29,422 bases of DNA, taken from JBOCEF01 sp047610385. Lineage in GTDB: Bacteria > Pseudomonadota > Alphaproteobacteria > Rhodobacterales > Rhodobacteraceae. Positions within the stretch are counted from its first letter, which is position 1; each line of letters starts with the position of its first letter. Positions 1 through 8,060 of this stretch are shown in pieces. The notes beneath the pieces were generated by a model. It saw only the letters and a list, made by a program, of their open reading frames with translations. It did not search any database and had not been told where the DNA came from. The stretch spans positions 1 through 29,422 of the forward strand of contig JBLGAC010000052.1 of the NCBI GenBank assembly GCA_047610385.1, in the 5' to 3' direction. A program made the translations under genes and the position numbers.

Positions 1-652
1 CTAAGGCCTTTGGGCATTGGCCCAGTGATTCCCGCAAATTTCTGTAATTCTCGGCGATTTATGAACGCAGTATCTACCAAGGCCGCAGATGGCCGGGGTA
101 AGTCTCAGCGCGCGGCGGGACCGTCACCTGATTTTTCCTGTTGGCAGAATTTGGGTGCGCTGCGGCAGGTCATTGTTATTAATGGTATCGCTGCGTAACT
201 GGGGTTCAAGCCCACCCAGCGCCGCGTGATTGATGCCCTGTGGGAAACAAGATGCTCTTGCGCCTGCAAGGAAAATAGGCAGAGTGAAACCACTTCAGGG
301 TCCCCCAACCCTGAAAGAGGCTCCCGGGGCGCTGCATCACCCCCAGCCAAGTCGGATCGGCAATATTCAGCTGGTTCGATGCGGTAAATTCCACACACAC
401 CCGCAGCGCTTCGGGGTCTCACCCTAACCAATACCATGCGCATGGCAGAGTCGGTTCGGATCGCGTTTTCAAACGCGGTCCGGGCCGATTTCTGTTTGCG
501 CAGTATGCCTACCGCGACGAAAAGTCCCACCAGTCGGTTCAGCGTCGGCCTTTCGCTTACCCCACTGTGGTGACCAAATCAGGCAGAAGTTTGGCAAAAT
601 TTGCCCTGTCTGGGGCGATGTGCGGCCAAAATAACGCACTTCTCGATGGAGA
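1..652. other. Intergenic stretch without a convincing gene
   Basis: I see no open frame here with recognisable protein motifs. Short frames exist on both strands (for example 206-400 and 105-530 on minus), but they overlap each other, lack clear ribosome sites and match no family I know. One local structure is a near-palindrome, GGCAAA-A-TTTGCC, at 593-605, flanked by imperfect outer arms (CAGGCAG near 580-586). It could be an operator or merely chance. The region may hold decayed coding sequence. Confidence 0.5.
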
Positions 653-677
653 ACCGGGGGGCGTGACGCCCCCCGGT
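653..677 (-). terminator. Perfect GC hairpin downstream of the purA-DUF2842 operon
   Basis: An 11-bp perfect inverted repeat (ACCGGGGGGCG at 653-663, CGCCCCCCGGT at 667-677) has a TGA loop. It lies 19 bases beyond the DUF2842 stop. There is no T-tract on either side, so it is either a weak terminator, a 3'-end stabilising hairpin, or a member of an intergenic palindrome family. Its core resembles the hairpin at 2368-2392. Confidence 0.55.
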
Positions 678-695
678 AGATCTGCTCAGCCCCGC

Positions 696-929
696 TCAGC
701 GCTTGCGGGGTGCCTTCTGCTCATTCTCGCCGCGCCCGACGCCGAGGAACACGGTCCGGAATGGCGCGGCCCACAGCACCCCGAGGGCGAGGTACATCAC
801 CACCTCCAGCACCTTGGGAAGCCGGTCAAACGTACTGACCAGCCACAGCGCCCCAAGGACATAAAGCGGCAGCCACACCAGCAGCAGAACCAGCGCCCAG
901 CGGCGGCGCGCCTTGTGCGACAGCGCCAT
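696..929 (-). CDS. DUF2842 family small membrane protein
   Basis: A 77-residue protein. The N-terminus is basic (SHKARRRW) and is followed by two hydrophobic spans, roughly residues 11-32 and 40-62, so it is probably an inner-membrane protein with both ends in the cytoplasm. The length, the KARRRWAL start and the VLWAxPF segment fit the alphaproteobacterial DUF2842 family, whose function is unknown. Its ATG overlaps the purA stop by one base (TGATG), so it is probably translated by coupling to purA, an arrangement I recall as common in Rhodobacterales. A GC hairpin follows the gene. Confidence 0.8.
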   Translation of the reverse strand: MALSHKARRRWALVLLLVWLPLYVLGALWLVSTFDRLPKVLEVVMYLALGVLWAAPFRTVFLGVGRGENEQKAPRKR

Positions 930-2224
930 CAGCGCGACGCGAACGGGTCGGTCACGAGGATCGTGTCCTCCCGCTCCGGGCTGGTGGACAGGATGGCGAC
1001 CGGGCAGCCAATCAGTTCTTCGACGCGGCGGACATATTTGACCGCCTCGGCCGGAAGCTCTGCCCAGGACCGCGCGCCAACGGTCGGTTCAGACCAGCCG
1101 GGCATGGTTTCATAGATCGGCACCACGCGGCGCTGCTGCTCCGACGCGATCGGCAGGTGGTCAATCTTGACCCCGTCCAGCATGTAGCCGGTGCAGATCT
1201 TCAGCTCCTCAAACCCGTCCAGAACATCGAGCTTGGTCAGCGCGATGCCCGACACGCCGCCCGTGGTGCAGGTCTGGCGCACGAGGGCGGCGTCGAACCA
1301 GCCGCAGCGACGCTTGCGCCCGGTGACGGTGCCGAATTCATGGCCGCGCTCGCCCAGTTTCTGGCCGACCTCGTCGTGGAGTTCCGTCGGGAACGGGCCC
1401 TCGCCGACGCGCGTGGTGTAGGCCTTGACGATGCCGAGCACGAAATTGATGGCGTTCGGCCCCATGCCAGACCCCGGCGACGCCATGCCCGCCATGGTGT
1501 TCGACGACGTCACATAAGGATAAGTGCCGAAATCCACGTCCAGCAACGCGCCTTGGGCACCTTCGAAAAGGATGCGCTTGCCGGCTTTGAGGTGCCCGTC
1601 CAGTTCCTTCCACGCGGCGCACGCGTAGGGCAGGATCTTGGGCGCGACCTCAAGCAACGCGGCGCGCAGTTCGGCGCGGTCCACCGGCGTTGCCTCAAGG
1701 CCCCGGCGCAGCGGGTCGTGATGCGCAAGCAGCCGGTCAATGCGGATGTCCAGCGTCTCAGGGTCCGCCAGATCGGCGACACGGATCGCGCGGCGGCCAA
1801 CCTTGTCTTCGTAGGCCGGGCCAATGCCGCGGCCGGTGGTGCCAATCTTGGCCTTGCCTGCGGCTTCCTCGCGCATCAGGTCAAGATCGCGGTGCACTGG
1901 CAGGATCAACGGCGTGTTCTCAGCAATCCCCAGCGTCTGGGGGTTCACCGTGACGCCCATCGCCGTCAGACGATCTATCTCAGCCAACAGCGCCCACGGG
2001 TCCAGCACCACACCGTTGCCGATGATTGACCGCTTGCCCTCGCGCACGATGCCCGAAGGCAGCAGCGACAACTTGTAGACCTTGCCGTCCACAACCAGCG
2101 TATGCCCGGCATTGTGCCCGCCCTGAAAGCGGACAATCACGTCTGCCCGTTCGGACAACCAATCGACAAGCTTGCCTTTGCCCTCGTCGCCCCATTGGGC
2201 GCCGACCACCGCGACGTTCGCCAT
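929..2224 (-). CDS. purA: Adenylosuccinate synthetase
   Basis: A 431-residue enzyme of normal family length. It condenses IMP with aspartate using GTP to make adenylosuccinate, the first committed step to AMP, in the cytoplasm. The GTP-binding loop GDEGKGK is at residues 12-18 with catalytic Asp13, and catalytic His41 lies in NAGHTLVV. The GTTGRGIGPAYEDK segment and the TGRKRRCGWFD motif near the IMP/GTP sites are present. The reading frame runs open far upstream to 3205, but the family start MANVAVVGAQWG fixes the ATG at 2224. The DUF2842 gene follows with a one-base overlap. The divergent rmuC gene is about 380 bases away across a G-rich spacer. Confidence 0.98.
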   Translation of the reverse strand: MANVAVVGAQWGDEGKGKLVDWLSERADVIVRFQGGHNAGHTLVVDGKVYKLSLLPSGIVREGKRSIIGNGVVLDPWALLAEIDRLTAMGVTVNPQTLGIAENTPLILPVHRDLDLMREEAAGKAKIGTTGRGIGPAYEDKVGRRAIRVADLADPETLDIRIDRLLAHHDPLRRGLEATPVDRAELRAALLEVAPKILPYACAAWKELDGHLKAGKRILFEGAQGALLDVDFGTYPYVTSSNTMAGMASPGSGMGPNAINFVLGIVKAYTTRVGEGPFPTELHDEVGQKLGERGHEFGTVTGRKRRCGWFDAALVRQTCTTGGVSGIALTKLDVLDGFEELKICTGYMLDGVKIDHLPIASEQQRRVVPIYETMPGWSEPTVGARSWAELPAEAVKYVRRVEELIGCPVAILSTSPEREDTILVTDPFASR

Positions 2225-2276
2225 GCGGATATCTCCATGTCTGCGGGAAAACCGGGGGCGTTGTAGCAGAGCTGTC

Positions 2277-2327
2277 GGGGGTTGGACAGGGGGGCTTGTC
2301 GGGGGGCCTTGTCGGGGGGCGAGGGGG
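2277..2327 (+). repeat. Tandem G-tract repeat, potential G-quadruplex
   Basis: Five runs of five or six G (2277-2281, 2289-2294, 2301-2306, 2314-2319, 2323-2327) are separated by short loops. This satisfies the usual four-tract G-quadruplex pattern on the plus strand. Two of the units form a perfect 13-bp tandem repeat. The tract sits 53 bases upstream of the purA start, on the strand opposite to purA, so the purA leader would be C-rich. Confidence 0.6.
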
Positions 2328-2367
2328 ACGAACGGACGCGGCGCGAGCAGGTGGGCGGCGCGAAGGC

Positions 2368-2392
2368 GGGGGAGGGCCTGACGCCCTCCCCC
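2368..2392. repeat. GC-rich intergenic palindrome
   Basis: A perfect 10-bp inverted repeat (GGGGGAGGGC at 2368-2377, GCCCTCCCCC at 2383-2392) has the loop CTGAC. There is no T-tract, and a cytosine-rich tail follows. It shares its G-run/TGACGCCC/C-run core with the hairpin at 653-677. I recall similar dispersed palindromes in Rhodobacterales intergenic regions, but I cannot count copies here beyond these two. Confidence 0.5.
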
Positions 2393-2604
2393 TGCGCCCC
2401 CCTCCGCGTCGGGTCCTGCGCTGAACGGGTGAACGGGATGGGCGGAACCGTCGATCCTGGTGCGACCGGCCGCCGGATGGCGGCGCGGCCGATGGGGGCG
2501 CAAGGCGCCCTGAGGGCGCAGCCTTGGCCAAGGGCACCTCTGGTTGCGCGGCGCGCGCGCGCGAGGCATGGTGGCGATGAGCAGAACAAAAAGGCTACAA
2601 ACCC

Positions 2605-4254
2605 ATGGCCGATCCGAATGCCGCCGCGATTCCAATCGTTTCCGATGCGCTGGGCGATACACTGGCCGATGCGCTGGGCGCTGCGCCCCCGGGGTTGATC
2701 CTGGCTGCCGCGCTGGCTGCCGCGGTGCTGATCGGCGCGGTTGTCGGGCGTCGATCCGCGCCGTCGCGTGCGCGCCTGTCTGGGGCTGAGGCGGCGATGC
2801 GTGCGGCGCTTGATGCGGCCGACGGTGCCGATGCCGCGCGCAATGCCATGGACCGCGCGCTGGCGGTGATGACCGAAAAGGCCGCCCGCGCCGCCCGCGC
2901 TGAGGACGAGGCCAAGGTTCTGCGCGGCCGTTTGGGCGACGAAGCGTCCCAGCGCGCCGCCGCAGATGCCGCGCTGGAGGCCGAGCGCCGCGGCGCCGCG
3001 GAACGCATTGAGGCGCTGACCCGCCAGGCTGAGGCCCATGAGGCGGCCACCGAGCGCCGCTTCGGCCAGTTGGCCGCTGAGGCGCTGGCCCGCGCCAACG
3101 TCCAGCTGTCCGACATGTCCGCGGCCCGGATGGAAACCGACCGCGCCGCCCATGCCGAGGCGCTGGAGCGGCGGCGTGAGGCGATTGAGGCGCTGGTCCG
3201 CCCACTTGACGCCCATCTGGGGGCCTTTGAGGCGAAGGTCAGCGCGCTGGAGCAGGCCCGCGCCGGCGCCTATGCGGGGCTGAGCGCGCAGGTCGCGGCG
3301 CTGGCGGAGGGGCAGGCCAAGCTTGGCAGTGAAACCGCGCGGTTGGTTCAGGCCCTGCGCGCGCCCAAAACCCGCGGGCGGTGGGGGGAAATGCAGCTGC
3401 GCCGCGCCTTTGAGATGGCCGGCATGGCCGAGCATGTCGATTTTGAGCTGGAGAAATCCTTTCGTGTTGACGGTGTCCTGCTGCGCCCCGACGCAATTCT
3501 GTCACTGCCCGGCGGGCGAGCGCTGGTGATCGACGCGAAAACCCCGCTCGACGCCTATTTGCGCGCGTTGGAGACTGAGGACCCTGACGAGCAGGCCGCC
3601 TGTCTGGCCGATCACGCACGGCAGATGCGGGTGCATGTCAAACAGCTCAGCTCCAAGGAATATTGGGCGGCGCTGCCTGATGCCCCTGATTTCGTGGTGA
3701 TGTTCGTGCCCGGCGAGGCGTTTTATGCAGCCGCGCTTGAACAGCAGCCCGGCTTGGCCGAGGATGCGATGGCGCTGAAGGTGCTGATCTGTTCGCCAAC
3801 CACGCTGGTCGGGCTGGCCAAGGCCGTCGCCTATGGCTGGCAGCAGGAGAAGCTGGCCCGCAACGCCCGCGCCGTTGCAGATCAGGCGCGTGAACTGCAT
3901 GCGCGGCTTGGGGCCTTTGGGGGGCATCTGTCGGATCTGGGCCGGGCGCTGGGTCAATCGGTGGACCGCTACAACCGCGCGGTGGGGTCCTTGGAAGGCC
4001 GGGTGCTGCCTGCCGCGCGGCGGTTCGAATCCCTTGGCGTCGCTGCCGAGGGCGCTGAGATTGAAGCCCCGGCCCGCATTGACGAAATGCCGCGCCGAAT
4101 CACCGCGCCGGAGCTTGCTGCAGTGCGGGATGATCCACTTGACGCGGCGGAAGATGCGGGTGTTGAAAGCACCGGCAAACCCGCGCCTGAACACTGGAAA
4201 ACCCCTGTGGAGGCGCGTGAACAGGTGTCTGAGGCGCATAGGGCCCAACCCTGA
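2605..4254 (+). CDS. rmuC: DNA recombination protein RmuC
   Basis: A 549-residue protein. A membrane anchor lies near residues 31-48 (LILAAALAAAVLIGAVVG). A long Ala/Glu/Arg-rich coiled coil follows to about residue 230. The RmuC core is at about 240-460 and includes RGRWGEMQLRRAFEMAGM, the ALVIDAKTPLDAY strand and MFVPGEAFYAAAL. The VIDAKTP segment is the predicted nuclease-like core. The C-terminal tail is acidic and low in complexity. RmuC limits inversions and rearrangements at short inverted repeats; its exact biochemistry is uncertain. The ATG at 2605 has an AAGG nine bases upstream. It is divergent from purA. Confidence 0.93.
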   Translation: MADPNAAAIPIVSDALGDTLADALGAAPPGLILAAALAAAVLIGAVVGRRSAPSRARLSGAEAAMRAALDAADGADAARNAMDRALAVMTEKAARAARAEDEAKVLRGRLGDEASQRAAADAALEAERRGAAERIEALTRQAEAHEAATERRFGQLAAEALARANVQLSDMSAARMETDRAAHAEALERRREAIEALVRPLDAHLGAFEAKVSALEQARAGAYAGLSAQVAALAEGQAKLGSETARLVQALRAPKTRGRWGEMQLRRAFEMAGMAEHVDFELEKSFRVDGVLLRPDAILSLPGGRALVIDAKTPLDAYLRALETEDPDEQAACLADHARQMRVHVKQLSSKEYWAALPDAPDFVVMFVPGEAFYAAALEQQPGLAEDAMALKVLICSPTTLVGLAKAVAYGWQQEKLARNARAVADQARELHARLGAFGGHLSDLGRALGQSVDRYNRAVGSLEGRVLPAARRFESLGVAAEGAEIEAPARIDEMPRRITAPELAAVRDDPLDAAEDAGVESTGKPAPEHWKTPVEAREQVSEAHRAQP

Positions 4255-4355
4255 CGGGAAATGCGGCTTTGCAGCATCGCGCAAATTTTGCTATCGCCTG
4301 CGACACTTTGGCTGTATGATCGGGCATCCGCCGCAGACCAAAGGCCCCAACCGCC

Positions 4356-4610
4356 ATGCCGCGCCTGCACACAAAACGACCGGGGACGACAGTGGCCGCC
4401 ATCGTGGCCACCGGACTTTTGGTCGCCAACGCGGCCGTTGGTGTCAGCGTTGCGCTGGCGCTGAATTCAGGCGATCCGGAGCAGGGGGCCACGACGCTGT
4501 CTTCGCCGCATATGGCGGTGACGGCGGGGGCGATGGTGTTCGCGCTCAGCGGTTTTGCCTCAGTGTTGGCCATGCGGTTGCTCAGCATCACGGCGACGGC
4601 CAAAGAATAA
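4356..4610 (+). CDS. Small two-span membrane protein, unknown function
   Basis: An 84-residue frame. The N-terminus is basic (MPRLHTKRPG), followed by hydrophobic spans at about 12-35 and 53-76, which suggests a two-pass inner-membrane protein. I do not recognise the family. Support for it being real: it sits 101 bases after rmuC on the same strand, has AAAGG upstream of the ATG, has a codon composition like its neighbours, and is followed directly by an intrinsic-type terminator. It could be a Rhodobacterales-specific orphan. Confidence 0.55.
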   Translation: MPRLHTKRPGTTVAAIVATGLLVANAAVGVSVALALNSGDPEQGATTLSSPHMAVTAGAMVFALSGFASVLAMRLLSITATAKE

Positions 4611-4645
4611 GGGCGGCACCGGGTTTCCCCTGCGCCGCCCTTTTC
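4611..4645. terminator. Bidirectional intrinsic terminator
   Basis: GGGCGGC (4611-4617) and GCCGCCC (4634-4640) form a 7-bp stem followed by TTTTC. The stem starts directly after the stop of the small membrane protein and lies between two convergent genes, so it probably ends the rmuC-side transcript. It may also serve dctM read leftward, where the T-run is weaker. Confidence 0.7.
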
Positions 4646-4665
4646 GTATCAGCGCTTTGGCCCGA

Positions 4666-6048
4666 TCAGCCCAGAACCAGCCGCGGCAGATACAGCACGA
4701 TCTGCGGGAACGCGATCAGCACGCCCACCGTGACCACGTCGGCCACGAAGAACGGTGACGCGCCGCGGAACACATCTGATGCGGATATGTCTGGCCGCAC
4801 CCCGGCCACCACAAAGCAGTTGAGCCCGATTGGTGGGGTGATCAGGCACAGCTCTGCCATTTTCACCACGATGATGCCGAACCAGACCGCGCATTCCGGC
4901 CCGGTCATGCCAAGCGCGCTGTCCGCCGCCGCCACGTCCATCCCGCCATTCAGCGCGATGACCGCCGGGAACGCCACCGGCAGCGTCAGGATCAGCATCC
5001 CGATCGCGTCCATGAACATGCCCAGCACCACATAGACGCTGAGGATCATCAGCAGCGTCAGCATGGGCGGCTGCTCCAGCCCACCGACGAATTCCGCGAA
5101 GTATTTGGGCAGACCCGCAAAGCCCAGATAGCGCACAAAGATCAGCACGCCCCAGATCATGGTAAAAATCATGACCGTGAGCTTGGCGCTCTCCATCAAT
5201 GCGCCGGAAAGCTGGGTCCAGCGCATGCCTTTCCACACGGCCATCAGCAGCACCACGAAAGCGCCCAGAGCGCCTGCCTCGGTCGGGGTGCCCCAGCCGA
5301 AATAGATGCACAGCACGATGGTCGCGACCACGAAAAAGATCGGGAAGGTGCCGGGCAGGGATGCGAACCGCTGGCCCCAGGTGAACCCACGCACTGGCGG
5401 ACCCAGATTGGGATTGATCTTGGCCAGACCGACCACCAGCGCACCATAGATCAGCGCTGACACGGCACCGGGCAAGAACCCGGCCATCAGCAGCTGCCCG
5501 ACCGAGCTTTCGGTGATGATCGCATAGATCACCAGAATCGCCGAAGGCGGGATCAGGGACGCCAGCGTGCCGCCTGCGGCCACGACGCCCGCGGCAAAGC
5601 GTTTGTCATAGCCGACCTTCAGCATTTCGGGGATCGCGATGCGCGCGAACACCGCCGATGTTGCCACCGACGCGCCCGACACCGCCGCAAAGCCCGCCGT
5701 TGCGAACACCGTTGCAACGCCAAGGCCGCCGGGCAGCCAGCCAAGCCAGCGTTTGGCCGCCTCAAACAACGCTTTGGTCAGACCGGCGAAATACGCGAGA
5801 TACCCGATCAGGATGAATGTCGGGATCAGGCCCAGCACATAGTTCGCGGTCTTGGAGTGGGGGATCTGGCCGGTGATCTTGATGGCGGTGGTCAAGCCAC
5901 GCTCCCACCCTTGGCCCTTGTCGAAGGCAAAGATGATGAACAGGCCGGTAAACCCGATCATGGCGGTGGCGAGCGCCACCCGCACCCCAAGGAACACTAG
6001 GATCAGCAAGCATCCCGCCAGGATGATTGAAACATTAATGGGATCCAT
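4666..6048 (-). CDS. dctM: TRAP transporter large permease (DctM type)
   Basis: A 460-residue, very hydrophobic protein of normal DctM length, with about 12 predicted membrane spans. It is the channel-forming subunit of a tripartite ATP-independent periplasmic transporter, driven by an ion gradient. Family signatures include GxSVATSAVFARIAIPEM near residue 140, the GGTLASLIPPSAILVIYAIITE segment, and ITPPIGLNCFVVAGV near the C-terminus. Its ATG overlaps the dctQ stop by one base, and it is the last gene of dctPQM. The substrate cannot be read from the sequence; organic acids are usual for the family. Confidence 0.95.
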   Translation of the reverse strand: MDPINVSIILAGCLLILVFLGVRVALATAMIGFTGLFIIFAFDKGQGWERGLTTAIKITGQIPHSKTANYVLGLIPTFILIGYLAYFAGLTKALFEAAKRWLGWLPGGLGVATVFATAGFAAVSGASVATSAVFARIAIPEMLKVGYDKRFAAGVVAAGGTLASLIPPSAILVIYAIITESSVGQLLMAGFLPGAVSALIYGALVVGLAKINPNLGPPVRGFTWGQRFASLPGTFPIFFVVATIVLCIYFGWGTPTEAGALGAFVVLLMAVWKGMRWTQLSGALMESAKLTVMIFTMIWGVLIFVRYLGFAGLPKYFAEFVGGLEQPPMLTLLMILSVYVVLGMFMDAIGMLILTLPVAFPAVIALNGGMDVAAADSALGMTGPECAVWFGIIVVKMAELCLITPPIGLNCFVVAGVRPDISASDVFRGASPFFVADVVTVGVLIAFPQIVLYLPRLVLG

Positions 6049-6704
6049 CAGCGCGGCCCTCCGGCGCCGTTTGCGGGCGCATTGTCCATTTGCTCGTCCA
6101 CCATGCCCGACACGGTCTCGGCTTCGTTCATTGCCTGGGTGGCGGCGTCTTCAATCAGCGGAATGGCCATCGGTTCGCGCACGCCAGTGACGATGGCAAT
6201 GGCATAGGCCCACAGTTGCAGCATGCAGCGCAGCGCGAACATGCCCAGCATAAAGCTGACCAGCACTTTGACCGGCCAGGTCGGCAGGTTGATGTCCACG
6301 GTGCTGTCGCCAAGAGTGATGGCGCGGTAGGCGTGGTCCCACGACCCATAAACCAGCGCAAGCGCCAGAAGCAGCATCAGCAGCACGCTGGCAAATTCAG
6401 CAATCCACAGCGTGCGGCCCTGCAGGCGCGCCACCAGAATGTCCATGCGGATGTGTCCGCCCAGACGCTGGGTGTAGGCGATGCCGAGGAACGCCATAGC
6501 GGGCACCAGCTGCATCATCCAGTCGATGTAGCCGGGCACCGGCATGTCAAACAGCTTGCGGCCCAGAATATTGGCGACTGACATCAGCATCACGCCCAGA
6601 ATGCACAGGCCCCCTGCAAGGTTGAGCAGCGATTCAACCTTGAAAAGCAGCCTGTCGGCGATGCTGACGGCGGAGCCATCCTCCCTGACGGAGTGCGCGG
6701 ACAT
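6048..6704 (-). CDS. dctQ: TRAP transporter small permease (DctQ type)
   Basis: A 218-residue subunit with four hydrophobic spans, which joins DctM to form the membrane part of the TRAP transporter. The segment SVANILGRKLFDMPVPGYIDWMM and the downstream GGHIRMDI are typical of DctQ proteins. The frame is open to 6791, but the ATG at 6704 has a strong AAGGAGA ten bases upstream. The tail after residue 185 is hydrophilic and longer than usual. It lies 139 bases downstream of dctP across a strong hairpin and overlaps dctM by one base. Confidence 0.92.
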   Translation of the reverse strand: MSAHSVREDGSAVSIADRLLFKVESLLNLAGGLCILGVMLMSVANILGRKLFDMPVPGYIDWMMQLVPAMAFLGIAYTQRLGGHIRMDILVARLQGRTLWIAEFASVLLMLLLALALVYGSWDHAYRAITLGDSTVDINLPTWPVKVLVSFMLGMFALRCMLQLWAYAIAIVTGVREPMAIPLIEDAATQAMNEAETVSGMVDEQMDNAPANGAGGPR

Positions 6705-6787
6705 CAGATTATTTCTCCTTGGATCGGCGTCACCGCAATATGGGCGGGCCGGGCGCCTGCCACCGGGATGGGCGGGCGGCGCCAAAA

Positions 6788-6821
6788 ACACGAAACCGCC
6801 GCCGGATGGCTCCGGCGGCGG
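6788..6821 (-). terminator. Attenuator-like hairpin between dctP and dctQ
   Basis: A perfect 11-bp stem (6796-6806 with 6811-6821, arms CCGCCGCCGGA/TCCGGCGGCGG) has a four-base loop. Read leftward, it is followed by TTTCGTGTTTTT. It sits just after the dctP stop. This fits a partial terminator or 3'-end stabiliser that gives more binding protein than permease, which is usual for TRAP operons. Confidence 0.75.
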
Positions 6822-6843
6822 CGATTTGCAAAACGTCGGCGGA

Positions 6844-7860
6844 TCAGCCGCGCATGTCTTTCAGCGTCTTCTGCACGAGGTCATAGAGCTCCTGCGCCGG
6901 GATGCCCTGAGCCGTCATGTCCGCGATCCACTGGGTGCGGATCGGGATGGCGGCCTTGTCCTCAAACGCAGCGATCTGGGCCGCATCGAATTCGACCTTC
7001 TGAACGCCCTTTTCCGCCAGCACCGAATCCCATTTGGCGAACACTTTGCCGTAGTTCACCAGGTAGTGGGCGATGGATTCGTCGATGGAGCTGTCGAGCG
7101 CCGCACGCTGGACATCGGTCAGTGCGTCATAGGCGTCGATGTTCACCACCACCGGGCAGTTCACGGTGCCGGGGTTAAGGTTGGTCGTCCACCATTTCGC
7201 CACGTCGATGGTGCCATAGGCCAGATGTGCATGATGCGCAAAGGCCACCGCGTCCACCACACCCGATTCCAGCGCCGAATAGGTTTCGGTCGCGGTCACG
7301 GAGGTCGGAGTGGAGCCGACGGTGCGGAACGCATCGCCGATGCCGCCCGTGGCGCGGATGCGCATGCCGTCAAAATCGGCCAGCTTGGCGGGCGCATCGC
7401 CCACGCCAGCCACGTTGTACTGCGGCATCGGCGACGTCATCAGCAGCTTGGCGTTCCAGCGCGCCAGATCTTTCATCACCGCCGGGTGCGCGTAGACCGC
7501 GTTCGACACGGCGACTTCTTCCTCAAGGGTATTCACCCCAAGGAACGGCAGTTCAAGCACGGTGATGGTCGGGTTCTTGTCGCGGTGATAGCCCGCGCAG
7601 AACTGCGCCATTTCAAATGCACCGATTGAGATCCCGTCAAGGTTCTCACGGTTGTTCGACAGGCCACCATACGAGATGTTCATGGTGAAATCGCCATTGG
7701 TCTTGGCGGCGACCAGTTCGGCCAGCTTTTCAACATGCTCTGTGAAGGCGCGGCGCTTGCCCCAGACCGAAACGTTCCATTCCAGCGCATAGGCTTCGAC
7801 GCCCGTGAACGAAAGCGCAACGGCGGCGAGCGCGGCCATGCGGAAAGGCGTGCGGATCAT
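6844..7860 (-). CDS. dctP: TRAP transporter substrate-binding protein (DctP type)
   Basis: A 338-residue periplasmic protein. A signal peptide spans residues 1-25 (ending VEAYA, mature start LEWN). The central FDGMRIRATGG contains the conserved arginine region that binds the ligand carboxylate in the DctP family. It is followed by TATETYSALESGVVDAV, the typical E-x-Y-x-A-L-x-x-G-V-x-D-A motif. The ATG at 7860 has GGGAG eight bases upstream; the longer frame to 8061 lacks a signal peptide. It is first gene of dctPQM and is divergent from the methyltransferase gene across 200 bases. The ligand is unknown. Confidence 0.93.
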   Translation of the reverse strand: MIRTPFRMAALAAVALSFTGVEAYALEWNVSVWGKRRAFTEHVEKLAELVAAKTNGDFTMNISYGGLSNNRENLDGISIGAFEMAQFCAGYHRDKNPTITVLELPFLGVNTLEEEVAVSNAVYAHPAVMKDLARWNAKLLMTSPMPQYNVAGVGDAPAKLADFDGMRIRATGGIGDAFRTVGSTPTSVTATETYSALESGVVDAVAFAHHAHLAYGTIDVAKWWTTNLNPGTVNCPVVVNIDAYDALTDVQRAALDSSIDESIAHYLVNYGKVFAKWDSVLAEKGVQKVEFDAAQIAAFEDKAAIPIRTQWIADMTAQGIPAQELYDLVQKTLKDMRG

Positions 7861-8060
7861 AAACGAAATCTCCCTGTTGCCGAGGCGTCCTTGCCGGCGC
7901 CCGGTCCAATTGCGACAGGTGCCTGCGGCATCCCATCCTTCTTGCGGCCCCAACCTAGCGGCTTGGACCGCGGTGCCAACCTTTTTCGGCAATTGGTGCT
8001 GCAAGGCAGTGCCAACAGAAACATGTCGATGGCGGCGCGCTTTGTCGATAAGCACGGGCA

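Larger units (their letters stand above)
2225..2604. other. Divergent purA/rmuC spacer with G-runs and hairpin
   Basis: No gene is supported in this 380-base spacer. It must hold the promoters for purA (leftward) and rmuC (rightward), but I cannot place -35/-10 boxes with confidence. The visible structure is a run of five G-tracts at 2277-2327, which includes a perfect 13-bp tandem duplication (CTTGTCGGGGGGC at 2295-2307 and 2308-2320), and a GC hairpin at 2368-2392. Both are listed separately. Confidence 0.6.

Noticed and set aside
105..530. 141-codon minus-strand frame at the left edge
   Set aside because: No recognisable motif, no good ribosome site, and other frames overlap it. At most decayed coding sequence.
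1157..2029. Plus-strand frame opposite purA
   Set aside because: Antisense to an unambiguous purA. Composition is typical of a shadow frame.
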